64,000 bases of DNA from Anaerocolumna jejuensis DSM 15929 (lineage in GTDB: Bacteria; Bacillota; Clostridia; Lachnospirales; Lachnospiraceae). The position numbers and the translations under genes are program-made. Below the pieces are notes generated by a model. That model saw nothing but the letters and a program-made list of their open reading frames with translations. It searched no databases and had not been told where the DNA came from. Location: the NCBI RefSeq assembly GCF_900142215.1, contig NZ_FRAC01000006.1:1-64000 (forward strand), written 5' to 3'. Positions 8,955 through 16,874 of the stretch are shown here, one piece after another. Position 1 is the first letter of the stretch. Every line of letters starts with the position of its first letter.

Positions 8955-9404
8955 ATGAATGATAATAAATATTCGAAGAAGTCAAAAGAAGAGTTAGAAG
9001 CAGCTTTAACAAGAACCCAGTATGAAGTAACGCAGAACAATGCCACAGAACGGCCTTTTCAAAATGAATATTTTAATGAATTCAGAAAAGGAATATATGT
9101 GGATGTTACTACCGGGGAACCGCTTTTTATATCCAGTGAAAAATTCGAGTCCGGCTGCGGATGGCCCAGTTTTGCGAAACCCATTGATAAAAATGCTGTT
9201 ATAGAAGTTACCGACTATAGCCATGGCATGAAACGCACGGAAGTGAGAAGCAAAACAGGAGACTCTCATCTAGGGCATGTATTTGAGGATGGACCAGTAG
9301 AATTGGGTGGCTTAAGGTACTGCATCAATAGTGCATCCCTGAAATTCATACCGGAAGAAGAAATGCAGAAGGAAGGGTATGGAGACTTTCTAACTGCTAT
9401 TTAA
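8955..9404 (+). CDS. msrB: peptide-methionine (R)-S-oxide reductase MsrB
   Basis: I choose the ATG at 8955, preceded by GAAGGAAG, because homologs begin here; the upstream in-frame ATG at 8871 has no support. The 149 residues form a single MsrB domain: the substrate loop S-G-C-G-W-P-S-F, the G-H-V-F-E-D-G-P segment, and the catalytic cysteine in R-Y-C-I-N-S-A-S-L. The zinc-binding CxxC pairs found in many MsrBs are absent. The enzyme reduces methionine-R-sulfoxide in oxidised proteins using thioredoxin. It is next to a P450 peroxygenase gene, consistent with a small peroxide-related neighbourhood. Confidence 0.95.
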   Translation: MNDNKYSKKSKEELEAALTRTQYEVTQNNATERPFQNEYFNEFRKGIYVDVTTGEPLFISSEKFESGCGWPSFAKPIDKNAVIEVTDYSHGMKRTEVRSKTGDSHLGHVFEDGPVELGGLRYCINSASLKFIPEEEMQKEGYGDFLTAI

Positions 9405-9488
9405 AATTTGCACCCAAAATAGAAAGAAGTACGTTGTATAACAGAAATAGAACTGGTAAAAACTAAAATGAAAGGAGGTAATTTTAGT

Positions 9489-9611
9489 ATGGAAATCGTA
9501 AAAAAGGTAATCGGTAAACACAAAAATATATTGACGTTTGCAACAGGTGTGCAAAGCTTGCATGGAATGCATGTCAGTGTGTTATTCAGGATGGAAAGGA
9601 ATAGATGCTAA
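9489..9611 (+). CDS. 40-codon leader ORF in front of the P450 gene
   Basis: AAAGGAGG at 9472-9479 lies well placed before the ATG at 9489. The frame runs 40 codons (M-E-I-V-K-K-V-I-G-K-H-K-N-I-L...) and ends at TAA 9609-9611, one base before the P450 ATG at 9613. The ribosome-binding site here is much stronger than the one for the P450 itself, so the ORF may couple translation of the P450. The overlapping +1 frame is open and cysteine-rich, so this could also be the decayed start of a longer small protein. I do not recognise its family. Confidence 0.45.
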   Translation: MEIVKKVIGKHKNILTFATGVQSLHGMHVSVLFRMERNRC

Positions 9612-9612
9612 A

Positions 9613-10863
9613 ATGCCAAAAACCAATACTCCCCATGAAAAAGATATTGATGAAACCCTTGCCCTGTCACAAGAGGGTTATCTGTATATAAAGAACAGGA
9701 TGGATAAACATAAATCCGACTTGTTTCAAACACACTTATTTGGACAGGAAGCAATATGTATAACCGGAAAAGAAGCTGCGGAAATATTCTACGATACGGA
9801 AAGGTTTGTACGCAGTGGTGCGGCACCTAAACGGGTGCAAAAAACCCTGACCGGAGAAAATGCAATACAGGGTATGGATGGCGAAGCGCATAATCACCGC
9901 AAATCCCTTTTCATGTCTCTGACAACAGATCCGAATCCAAGGGTACTTGCCGATCTTGCCTCTAAGGAATGGAAAGCGGCTATACCCAGATGGGAAGCGG
10001 CTGAAAAGATTAATCTCTTTGATGAGAGTAAAATTGTCTTATGTAAAATAGCCTGCCAATGGGCCGGTGTTCCGTTATTGGAAGCTGAAACAAAGGAATA
10101 TGCCGACGATTTTGCCGAAATGATCGACGCTTTTGGAGCTGCCGGGCCAAGGCATTGGAAAGGGAAGTCAGCAAGAACAAAAACGGAAAAGTGGATTGAA
10201 ACCATTATCGATAATTTGCGGGCAGGCAGGTTAAAGGCCCCTGAAAATTCGGCACTTTATATGGTGGCGAATCACAAAGAGCTTAACGGTAACCTACTGG
10301 AGATTGAAATGGCGGCAAAAGAACTGATTAATTTCATTCGTCCCATAGTCGCCATTTCAACTTACATTACGTTTATGGCTGTGGCCCTGCATGAACATTC
10401 TGATTACAAAAACGTATTGCTTAACGATGCCGATGCAGCTCACATGTTTGTACAGGAAGTACGGCGTTTTTATCCTTTTACCCCTTTTGTCGGAGCAAAA
10501 GTGAAAAAAGAGTTTGCCTGGAATGGCTGTGATTTTAAAACAGGAACGCTTGTAATTCTTGATGTATTTGGAATAGATCACGATTCACGCATATGGGAAA
10601 ATCCTTATGAATTTCAGCCGGAGCGGTTCAGGACTTGGCAATACAATCCCTTTGAGTTTATTCCCCATGGCGGAGGCGATCCTGCCAATGGACACCGTTG
10701 CCCCGGAGAGAGTATTACAGTTGAAATTATGAAAGCAACCCTTAATTTTCTTGTAAATAAAATCCAATACAAAGTGCCTGATCAGGATTTAAGTTATAAC
10801 ATGACAAGAATACCGACATTTCCTAAAAGCGGATTTGTAATTACTAATGTGACATCCAAATGA
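9613..10863 (+). CDS. cytochrome P450 CYP152 family, fatty-acid peroxygenase
   Basis: From ATG 9613 the protein has 416 residues, close to the 417 of Bacillus subtilis P450 BS-beta (YbdT), and resembles it along its whole length. Key marks are A-I-Q-G-M-D-G near residue 85, G-P-R-H-W-K-G near 178, Arg243-Pro244 in F-I-R-P-I-V-A-I-S, which replaces the usual acid-alcohol pair of the I helix and binds the fatty-acid carboxylate, and the heme-ligand Cys363 in G-H-R-C-P-G-E. Family members hydroxylate or decarboxylate long-chain fatty acids with hydrogen peroxide and need no reductase. That suits a genome without P450 redox partners nearby. The start one base after the leader ORF stop suggests coupling. 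An upstream in-frame ATG (9538) would add a Cys-rich extension lacking in homologs. Confidence 0.93.
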   Translation: MPKTNTPHEKDIDETLALSQEGYLYIKNRMDKHKSDLFQTHLFGQEAICITGKEAAEIFYDTERFVRSGAAPKRVQKTLTGENAIQGMDGEAHNHRKSLFMSLTTDPNPRVLADLASKEWKAAIPRWEAAEKINLFDESKIVLCKIACQWAGVPLLEAETKEYADDFAEMIDAFGAAGPRHWKGKSARTKTEKWIETIIDNLRAGRLKAPENSALYMVANHKELNGNLLEIEMAAKELINFIRPIVAISTYITFMAVALHEHSDYKNVLLNDADAAHMFVQEVRRFYPFTPFVGAKVKKEFAWNGCDFKTGTLVILDVFGIDHDSRIWENPYEFQPERFRTWQYNPFEFIPHGGGDPANGHRCPGESITVEIMKATLNFLVNKIQYKVPDQDLSYNMTRIPTFPKSGFVITNVTSK

Positions 10864-10883
10864 AAAATATCATTTTATTGTTT

Positions 10884-10923
10884 AAAAGGACATGATCACT
10901 TATTAGAGATTATGCCCTTTTTT
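10884..10923 (+). terminator. terminator after P450 gene
   Basis: AAAAGG...CCTTTT arms (10884 to about 10921) fold into an imperfect stem with A-C and A-A mismatches and a G-U pair, closing on a small loop and ending in a T-run. The remaining bases to 11117 show no gene. Confidence 0.55.
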
Positions 10924-11117
10924 ATTTGAATGATAAGAAGAGAGCAATCGCAAAGTAAGAAAGCGGGCTGATAGCTTTAAAGCAAATTCTTGCTTGACTG
11001 CAGCTAAATTATTCAATATTTGGTATGTATTTGGTTTAACCAGTAAGCGTATCTTACTTGTCAGAGCTTATAAAAAGTTTTTTAATTATTGCAATAAAGA
11101 GAAAAGATTGATAAAAT

Positions 11118-11154
11118 ATAGTTGACCCACTCATATATTAACCGTGTTAACTAT
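11118..11154. promoter_or_regulatory. candidate MarR operator upstream of the UvrA-like gene
   Basis: TTAAC-CGT-GTTAA (11138-11150) is a perfect palindrome, nested in a wider inverted repeat ATAGTTGAC (11118-11126) / GTTAACTAT (11146-11154). It sits 18 bases before the ATG and overlaps the likely promoter, so it could be where the MarR protein of the same operon binds. Inferred from position and symmetry. Confidence 0.5.
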
Positions 11155-11171
11155 AAAGAAGAGGTAAAACT

Positions 11172-13433
11172 ATGCATGATAATCATATACATGTATCTGG
11201 CGCAAGAGAGCGAAATCTCAAAGATATAGATGTCCTGATACCCAAAAAAGAAATTACGGTTTTTACAGGCGTATCCGGTTCCGGCAAATCGTCTTTGGCA
11301 TTCGATACAATAGCGGCAGAATCGCAAAGGGAATTAAATGAGACCTATACCAGCTTTATACGTCACCGTATGCCACATTATGGAAAACCTGATGTGGATA
11401 CGATTGAAAATCTATCGGTAGCTTTCATTATCAATCAAAAAAGGTTAGGTGGTAATGCCCGGTCAACAGTAGGAACAATTACAGATATTTATTCTTTATT
11501 GCGCCTGTTGTTTTCTCGAATTGGAAAACCCTTTGCAGGCTATTCTGATGTTTTTTCATTTAATAACCCCATTGGAATGTGCAGCTGCTGTCAAGGATTA
11601 GGTAAGATTGAAGCAGTTGATATCGAGCAGCTGTTAGATAAAAATAAGTCCTTGAATGAGGGCGCTATCCTTTTCCCTACTTTTGAACCCGGCGGCTGGC
11701 GTTTGACTCGTTATATTCATTCAGGTTTTTTTGATAACGATAAAAAAATCAAGGATTATTCCGCCGAAGAATTGGAGCTGTTACTTTACACTGACGGAAT
11801 CAAGGTGAAAACCCCGTCTCCCGAATGGCATAAAACCGCATTGTTCGAGGGGCTTATTCCACGCATTGAGCGGAGCTTTCTTAAAAAAGAAGACGGTGAA
11901 AAAGTAAAATACAGCAAAGAGATTGAGCGTTTTGTCATAAAACAAGATTGTCCTCACTGCCACGGTACACGCCTGAATGATAAAGTATTATCTTGCAAAG
12001 TGAACGGTAAAAATATTGCCGAATGTTCAGATATGCAGATAAACGAACTGTTAGACTTTATTCAGTCAGTCGGTGCTCCTGTGGCAGCTACAGTAGTTTC
12101 AGAACTGGTAAATCGCCTGAAGCACATGGTATCCATTGGATTGGACTATCTAAGTTTAAGCAGAGAAACTTCTACTCTTTCAGGCGGGGAATCTCAAAGA
12201 ATCAAAATGGTTTGTCAACTGGGCAGCAGTTTGACTGACCTCACTTATATTTTTGATGAACCGAGTATAGGACTTCACCCTCACGATATAAGCAAAATCA
12301 ATGACCTTATGAAACTTCTGCGCGACAAAGGCAATACCGTACTTATCGTAGAACATGACCCTGACATTATAAAGATTGCAGATCATATTATCGATATGGG
12401 GCCGGGTGCGGGCACCCACGGGGGTGAGATCGTATATCAAGGAAGCATACAGGGCTTGAAAGCATCTGGAACATTGACAGGAAGGTATCTGGCTTATAGC
12501 CCTGAATTAAAACCTGATATACGCGCCCCGAGGGGTTGGCTTTCCATACATAATGCAACAATGCACAATTTAAAAAATCTTTTTGTTGAAATACCCAAAG
12601 GGGTAATGACTGTTGTGACCGGGGTTGCCGGTTCAGGTAAAAGTACACTTATCAATGGGGTGCTGCCCCGGTTTTATCCTGATACTATTTTTATCGATCA
12701 AAAAGGGATACAGGCATCAAAGCGTTCCAACATAGCGACCTTTACAGGAATCTTTGACATCATTAGAAAACTATTTGCAAAAAGGAACGGTGTCAGCGCA
12801 TCACTGTTCAGTTTCAATTCCCAAGGCGCTTGTCCTGTTTGTAAAGGCTTAGGTGTTACTTATACAGATTTGGCGTTTATGGATACATTTGTTACAATAT
12901 GCGAAGAATGTCACGGAAACCGTTATACCAAAGAGGTGCTTACGTATCAGCTAAGAGGTAAAAATATTGGAGAAATCCTTAAAATGACTGTTTCGGAAGC
13001 CTTGGAATTTTTTCAGGAAAGAGAAATATTAACAATACTCCAAAGGCTTTCAGATGTTGGAATTACCTATATTTCTTTGGGACAGCCGCTTAGTACCCTT
13101 TCGGGCGGCGAATTACAGCGAATAAAACTTGCGTCTGAGCTTGAAAACGGCGGGCAGGTCTATGTTATGGACGAGCCATCTACAGGCTTGCATATGGCAG
13201 ATATAAAACAGTTGATTGGTGTAATGAACCGCCTTGTAGAGCAAAATTCTACCCTTATAGTAATCGAACATAATTTGGATATTATCTGTCAGGCAGACTG
13301 GGTAATTGACTTAGGCCCATATGCCGGACAGAATGGCGGAAAAATTTTATTTTCAGGGGTACCGGAAGATTTAATAAATTGTAAAGATTCCCTGACAGGA
13401 AAGCACCTAAAAAAATATATTAAGAGAATATAG
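11172..13433 (+). CDS. short UvrA-like ATPase (UvrA paralog, excinuclease-type ABC protein)
   Basis: This 753-residue protein has two ABC nucleotide-binding halves of the UvrA type. The Walker A motifs are G-V-S-G-S-G-K-S-S (33-41) and G-V-A-G-S-G-K-S-T (about 483-491). There are two signature motifs L-S-G-G-E-x-Q-R-I-K and the Walker B segments F-D-E-P-S-I-G-L and M-D-E-P-S-T-G-L. Zinc-binding cysteine pairs are present (C-S-C-C-Q-G, C-P-H-C-H-G, C-P-V-C-K-G, C-E-E-C-H-G). It is about 190 residues shorter than housekeeping UvrA and lacks the UvrB-binding region, as in the UvrA2/DrrC-type paralogs linked to drug or DNA-damage tolerance. A MarR gene follows 12 bases downstream, so the pair is probably a drug-inducible resistance unit. 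Role inferred from context. Confidence 0.88.
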   Translation: MHDNHIHVSGARERNLKDIDVLIPKKEITVFTGVSGSGKSSLAFDTIAAESQRELNETYTSFIRHRMPHYGKPDVDTIENLSVAFIINQKRLGGNARSTVGTITDIYSLLRLLFSRIGKPFAGYSDVFSFNNPIGMCSCCQGLGKIEAVDIEQLLDKNKSLNEGAILFPTFEPGGWRLTRYIHSGFFDNDKKIKDYSAEELELLLYTDGIKVKTPSPEWHKTALFEGLIPRIERSFLKKEDGEKVKYSKEIERFVIKQDCPHCHGTRLNDKVLSCKVNGKNIAECSDMQINELLDFIQSVGAPVAATVVSELVNRLKHMVSIGLDYLSLSRETSTLSGGESQRIKMVCQLGSSLTDLTYIFDEPSIGLHPHDISKINDLMKLLRDKGNTVLIVEHDPDIIKIADHIIDMGPGAGTHGGEIVYQGSIQGLKASGTLTGRYLAYSPELKPDIRAPRGWLSIHNATMHNLKNLFVEIPKGVMTVVTGVAGSGKSTLINGVLPRFYPDTIFIDQKGIQASKRSNIATFTGIFDIIRKLFAKRNGVSASLFSFNSQGACPVCKGLGVTYTDLAFMDTFVTICEECHGNRYTKEVLTYQLRGKNIGEILKMTVSEALEFFQEREILTILQRLSDVGITYISLGQPLSTLSGGELQRIKLASELENGGQVYVMDEPSTGLHMADIKQLIGVMNRLVEQNSTLIVIEHNLDIICQADWVIDLGPYAGQNGGKILFSGVPEDLINCKDSLTGKHLKKYIKRI

Positions 13434-13445
13434 GAGGTCGGTTAA

Positions 13446-13868
13446 ATGGCAATGAGAGAGTTGGAAGAAAGCTATATTCCCTTCCAGTGTATGATTGTGT
13501 CAGCTTCCAACCAATTTAATGTGGAGGGAGTATCAACGGCACAATACTATATATTAGATATGCTGAATAAACAAGGTCCGAAAACCGCAAAGGAGCTTGC
13601 TGAAATGAAAGGCATTTCACAATCTGGTATTTCAAAACTAACAAAGCGTCTATTGGAAAAAAATTATATCGTTCAGGAAAGGCAGCTTAATGACCGCCGT
13701 TCTTATAACATTGTACTTACTAACGATGGAAAAGCCTTTTTAAATCGTGTTGAGGATTTCGGAAATGAAATTATGAACCTAATTGAAGAAGCATTAACAG
13801 TAGAAGAAATACAAACTTTCTCAATGATGTGCAAAAAAATTACGAGTTTGTTTGCTGAAAAGCAATGA
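13446..13868 (+). CDS. MarR family transcriptional regulator
   Basis: The product has 140 residues with a winged helix-turn-helix at about residues 35-100 (K-T-A-K-E-L-A-E-M-K-G-I-S-Q-S-G-I-S-K-L-T as recognition region, R-x-x-N-D-R-R-S-Y in the wing). Helical dimerisation segments lie at both ends. AGGAGG at 13432-13437 supports the ATG. It follows the UvrA-like ATPase by 12 bases and is probably co-transcribed, acting as a ligand-sensing repressor of the operon. The likely site is the TTAAC palindrome upstream of the ATPase gene. Confidence 0.9.
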   Translation: MAMRELEESYIPFQCMIVSASNQFNVEGVSTAQYYILDMLNKQGPKTAKELAEMKGISQSGISKLTKRLLEKNYIVQERQLNDRRSYNIVLTNDGKAFLNRVEDFGNEIMNLIEEALTVEEIQTFSMMCKKITSLFAEKQ

Positions 13869-14079
13869 GCAGCTTTGCCGCTCAGAAATGGATGCATAAA
13901 CTAATATGATGTTCAGGTGGAAATAGAGATCGTGGTACAGAGCATCAGCTTATTACGCATGTACAACCAGCATGGACGCAATCCAACGTGTAAATTTTAC
14001 AGATATTTATAACCATAACTCACCTTAATGATTATACCACATTTGCTTTTTGCATATATATTTCTAGAGGTGAGATGCA

Positions 14080-14784
14080 ATGTCTTTCATTATAAAAAAA
14101 AGGTTTTTATATTTTATACTGCTTATATACATTTTAATACTCACTTTTGTCTTCATCATTTTGATTATAAGGGTACATAGTATTAAAAATACCATAAGTA
14201 ATCAGCCAGAATATACTATTTTAATTGAGATTGATGAGAAAAAGCTGTATTTACTTGAAGGCGGCAAGCTCATTAAGAAGTACCCCATAGCCTCAGGTAT
14301 GAAAAATTTGCCTTCCCCCATCGGAACATGGAAAATAATAGATAAGGGGGAATGAGGTAAGGGTTTTGGAGGTCATTGGATGGGACTGGACGTACCATGG
14401 GGAACTTATGGGATACACGGAACAACAAGAGAGGAATCCATTGGAAGTGCTGCCAGCCACGGGTGCATTAGAATGTACAACAAGGATATAAAAGAATTAT
14501 ATAAGATTGTTCCGTTAGACACTCTTGTTATAATAAATAATGGACCTTTTGGCCCTTTTGGAACAGGGTTTAGAAGTTTAAAGCCCGGAGATAGGGGAGC
14601 TGATGTATTAGCTGTCCAGGAACGGCTCAAAGAACTGCGTTATTATAAGGGAAATATGACCGGAATATTTGGAGAAGATCTTAAAAATGCCGTTCACAGG
14701 TTTCAGGAAGATAAAAACCTTGAAATCAAAAATACAATAACACGAGAGGACTATGACGCTATGGGCCTCAGAGAATTTGAATGA
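14080..14784 (+). pseudogene. L,D-transpeptidase (YkuD) with peptidoglycan-binding domain, interrupted by an in-frame TGA
   Basis: Codons from ATG 14080 (after GAGGTGAG) to 14784 are in one frame, but TGA at 14353-14355 interrupts them. Before the stop are a membrane anchor (about residues 8-32) and the start of the YkuD domain (Y-P-I-A-S-G-M, S-P-I-G-T-W-K). After it come G-F-G-G-H-W-M-G-L, the catalytic S-H-G-C-I-R motif with its upstream I-H-G-T, and a C-terminal peptidoglycan-binding domain (P-G-D-R-G-A-D-V-L-A-V-Q). YkuD relatives usually have Trp right before the G-x-G-F-G segment, so the TGA is most simply a TGG-to-TGA change. The intact family crosslinks peptidoglycan through 3-3 bonds. 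This could be a one-base pseudogene or an assembly error; two separate ORFs would not make a working enzyme. Confidence 0.85.
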
Positions 14785-14970
14785 CCAGTCTGTAATTATG
14801 GATGGCTGTAAACCGGAATATAGGTAAATCTGATGAGCGTTTGATTTAGAGAAATATTTACAAGCAAGTATTGAAATGAGCGGGAACCAAATTTTGCAGG
14901 AGTCAGGGGGGTAAATTGCTTCATTCGGAAGAAGTGAGATTGAAAGTAATTAAAAAATGAATGGATATAG

Positions 14971-15010
14971 GAAGGGCAAGACCATTATACAACGGTTCCT
15001 GCCCTTCTTT
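14971..15010 (+). terminator. terminator after L,D-transpeptidase gene
   Basis: GAAGGGCA (14971-14978) pairs with TGCCCTTC (15000-15007); the stem continues inward through AGACC/GGTTCC with mismatches, and TTTG follows. Confidence 0.65.
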
Positions 15011-15121
15011 GTATTATAATTGCTCCAATTAACATACTGCGGCTAAGGATAGGCATTATATAGATGCTTTTGCAGAGAATTCTCAGAACTATCAGAAGTA
15101 CGCCGGCATGCAATCTCCCTT

Positions 15122-15152
15122 AAAGTTCAACATAAGTTGAACTTTAGTTGGT
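15122..15152 (+). promoter_or_regulatory. phased GTTGAA box A
   Basis: TTCAAC (15126-15131), a 4-base gap, GTTGAA (15136-15141), then GTTGGT (15147-15152) 11 bases on. This is the same layout as boxes B and C, but I see no -10 hexamer at the matching distance, so it may be an auxiliary or decayed site. Confidence 0.55.
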
Positions 15153-15189
15153 TGCATTGTATTGGCCTTTCCACCCCTTCCACTTAAAC

Positions 15190-15243
15190 TTCAACATAAG
15201 TTGAACTTTAGTTGAAGTAATGTTGAAGAAGATAGATTATCAT
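15190..15243 (+). promoter_or_regulatory. phased GTTGAA box B with -10 element (response-regulator promoter candidate)
   Basis: TTCAAC (15190-15195), 4 bases, then three GTTGAA copies starting at 15200, 15211 and 15222, that is with an 11-bp period. Exactly 10 bases after the last copy is TATCAT (15238-15243), a fair -10. An 11-bp direct-repeat array that replaces the -35 and sits about 10 bp before the -10 is the classic PhoB/OmpR-class activator layout. The stretch 15244-15451 shows no gene that I can support; the next gene is the GNAT acetyltransferase. Confidence 0.65.
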
Positions 15244-15451
15244 AGTTATGTAACGAAAAATAAAGCTATATAAATTACAGAGGTAATAGAGCAATAGAAG
15301 AAATATTGATACTGGTTACATTAATCAGGCTGGTTTTATACATTCCGCTATTTAGTGAAATGGTTTTGATTTTTAATGTTAAAGACCTTTGTTAAAGAAT
15401 GCGTTATATCAAGTTAAAGAGTCAATATTATAACGAGATGGAGATATATAG

Positions 15452-16102
15452 ATGGAAAAGAAAAATATAACTCAAATAAGTTATCATAAATTAAAAAGAG
15501 AATACTATGCTGATTTATATAATTTGATTGAAGAAACGGCAGAATTCAGCCGCTTTGCTGAAAATGAAAATACCCGGAGAAGACTTGCAAAGTTATATTT
15601 TTTAATTTGTTTGAAAGAAATGACTTTTGGACAGGCAGGAGTATACCGTGACCGGATAATAGGTGTAATAATGGGCAGAGCTAAAGACAGAAAAAGACCC
15701 AAACCTGTATTAGCCGTAAAAATAGCATTTCTGAAATTTCGCATAAATATGGAAAAGGACGGAAGAAGGGCGCTGAAGATATTACATAACATAGAGGCCT
15801 CTAAAAATGAAATGATTGAGAGAATAAATCATGAGTCGGACGGCGAAGTACTCCTTTGCATTGTGAAAAAAAATTATAGGCGGAAAGGCGTTGGCAGCGA
15901 ATTATGGGGACGGTTAGAAACTTATTTTAAAGAAAATAATATAAAACATGCCTATGGAATATTAAATCAGAATTCAAATTATGAATTTGCCCTGGCGCAA
16001 GGCTTTACTAAACAGGAAAAAGCAGTTTATATGGTGGAAACGGAAAAGCAGCGTTTTCGTGAGCAATTATATTATTACGAATTGGAACGAATCAGAGTGT
16101 AA
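15452..16102 (+). CDS. GNAT family N-acetyltransferase
   Basis: This is a 216-residue soluble protein. The C-terminal half carries the acetyl-CoA-binding signature of GNAT enzymes: a beta strand L-L-C-I-V, then N-Y-R-R-K-G-V-G-S-E-L-W (R/Q-x-x-G-x-G/A type) near residue 150, and a final helix/strand with N-S-N-Y-E-F-A-L-A-Q-G-F typical of the last part of the fold. The start ATG follows GAGATGGAGA. The acceptor cannot be told. It lies downstream of phased box B and just ahead of a two-component system, so it may belong to that regulon. Confidence 0.8.
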   Translation: MEKKNITQISYHKLKREYYADLYNLIEETAEFSRFAENENTRRRLAKLYFLICLKEMTFGQAGVYRDRIIGVIMGRAKDRKRPKPVLAVKIAFLKFRINMEKDGRRALKILHNIEASKNEMIERINHESDGEVLLCIVKKNYRRKGVGSELWGRLETYFKENNIKHAYGILNQNSNYEFALAQGFTKQEKAVYMVETEKQRFREQLYYYELERIRV

Positions 16103-16164
16103 AAGGTGAAAGAAAAGTGCTTTCACACTCCATTATTGGATAACTTTTTTATCATAGCAGTGTA

Positions 16165-16173
16165 TGCTATAAT
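16165..16173 (+). promoter_or_regulatory. extended -10 promoter for the two-component operon
   Basis: TGCTATAAT fits the extended -10 consensus TGnTATAAT and lies 27 bases before the response regulator ATG. No good -35 hexamer is visible. A short hairpin GTGAAAG/CTTTCAC (16106-16126) just upstream may end the GNAT transcript. Confidence 0.5.
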
Positions 16174-16199
16174 ACATTACAAAAAGAGGTGATTTTATT

Positions 16200-16874
16200 A
16201 TGTTTAAAATACTGGTCGTAGAAGATGATATGGAACTCAGGCGTTTATTTAGCCGTGTTTTAAGCCGAAATGGATATGTACCGATAGAGGCGGCAGATGG
16301 TGCTCAGGCATTGGACATTCTCGAACATGAAACAGTTGATTTAATTATTTCGGATATTATGATGCCAAAAGTAGATGGTTTTGAATTGACGGCATCTCTT
16401 CGCGAGGCCGGATATAAAATTCCAATCTTGATGATTACGGCTGCCGGTTCATTTGATGATATGAAAAGGGGCTTCTCTTCCGGAACAGACGATTATATGA
16501 TAAAGCCAATTAATGTAGATGAAATGATTATCCGGGTTGGAGCCTTACTGCGCCGTGCACAGATGATCAGCGAAAGGAAACAGTCTGTTGGAGGTACTGT
16601 TTTAGATTATGATGCCATGACAGTAAGCTATGAAGGCAGTAACGTAATGCTTCCTCAAAAAGAATTCCAGATATTATACAAGCTGCTTTCTGAAATCGGT
16701 CACATTTTTACCCGCCAGCAGCTGATGGATGATATATGGGGATTTGATACCGATACGGACCCGCATACGGTCGAAGTCCACATTGGCAGACTACGGGATA
16801 AACTTCGGGATAATCAAGATATTGAGATTGCAACAGTGCGGGGAGTTGGATATAAGGTGGTGAAACGGGTGTGA
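16200..16874 (+). CDS. OmpR/PhoB-family response regulator
   Basis: This 224-residue protein has a receiver domain with the acidic pair E-D-D (8-10), the phosphoacceptor Asp52 in I-I-S-D-I-M-M-P, a conserved Thr in M-I-T-A, and Lys in I-K-P-I. A C-terminal winged-helix domain (about 125-224) ends in the wing V-R-G-V-G-Y-K-V. AGAGGTGA supports the ATG. Its stop overlaps the GTG of the following sensor kinase by 4 bases. OmpR-class regulators bind 11-bp-phased direct repeats, and such repeats flank this gene pair on both sides (15190-15227 and 17913-17940). This regulator is therefore the natural candidate to bind them. The signal is unknown. Confidence 0.93.
   Translation: MFKILVVEDDMELRRLFSRVLSRNGYVPIEAADGAQALDILEHETVDLIISDIMMPKVDGFELTASLREAGYKIPILMITAAGSFDDMKRGFSSGTDDYMIKPINVDEMIIRVGALLRRAQMISERKQSVGGTVLDYDAMTVSYEGSNVMLPQKEFQILYKLLSEIGHIFTRQQLMDDIWGFDTDTDPHTVEVHIGRLRDKLRDNQDIEIATVRGVGYKVVKRV

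Noticed and set aside
15306..15395. TTG-initiated 29-codon hydrophobic frame downstream of box B
   Set aside because: No suitably spaced ribosome-binding site; A/T-rich sequence gives such frames by chance.
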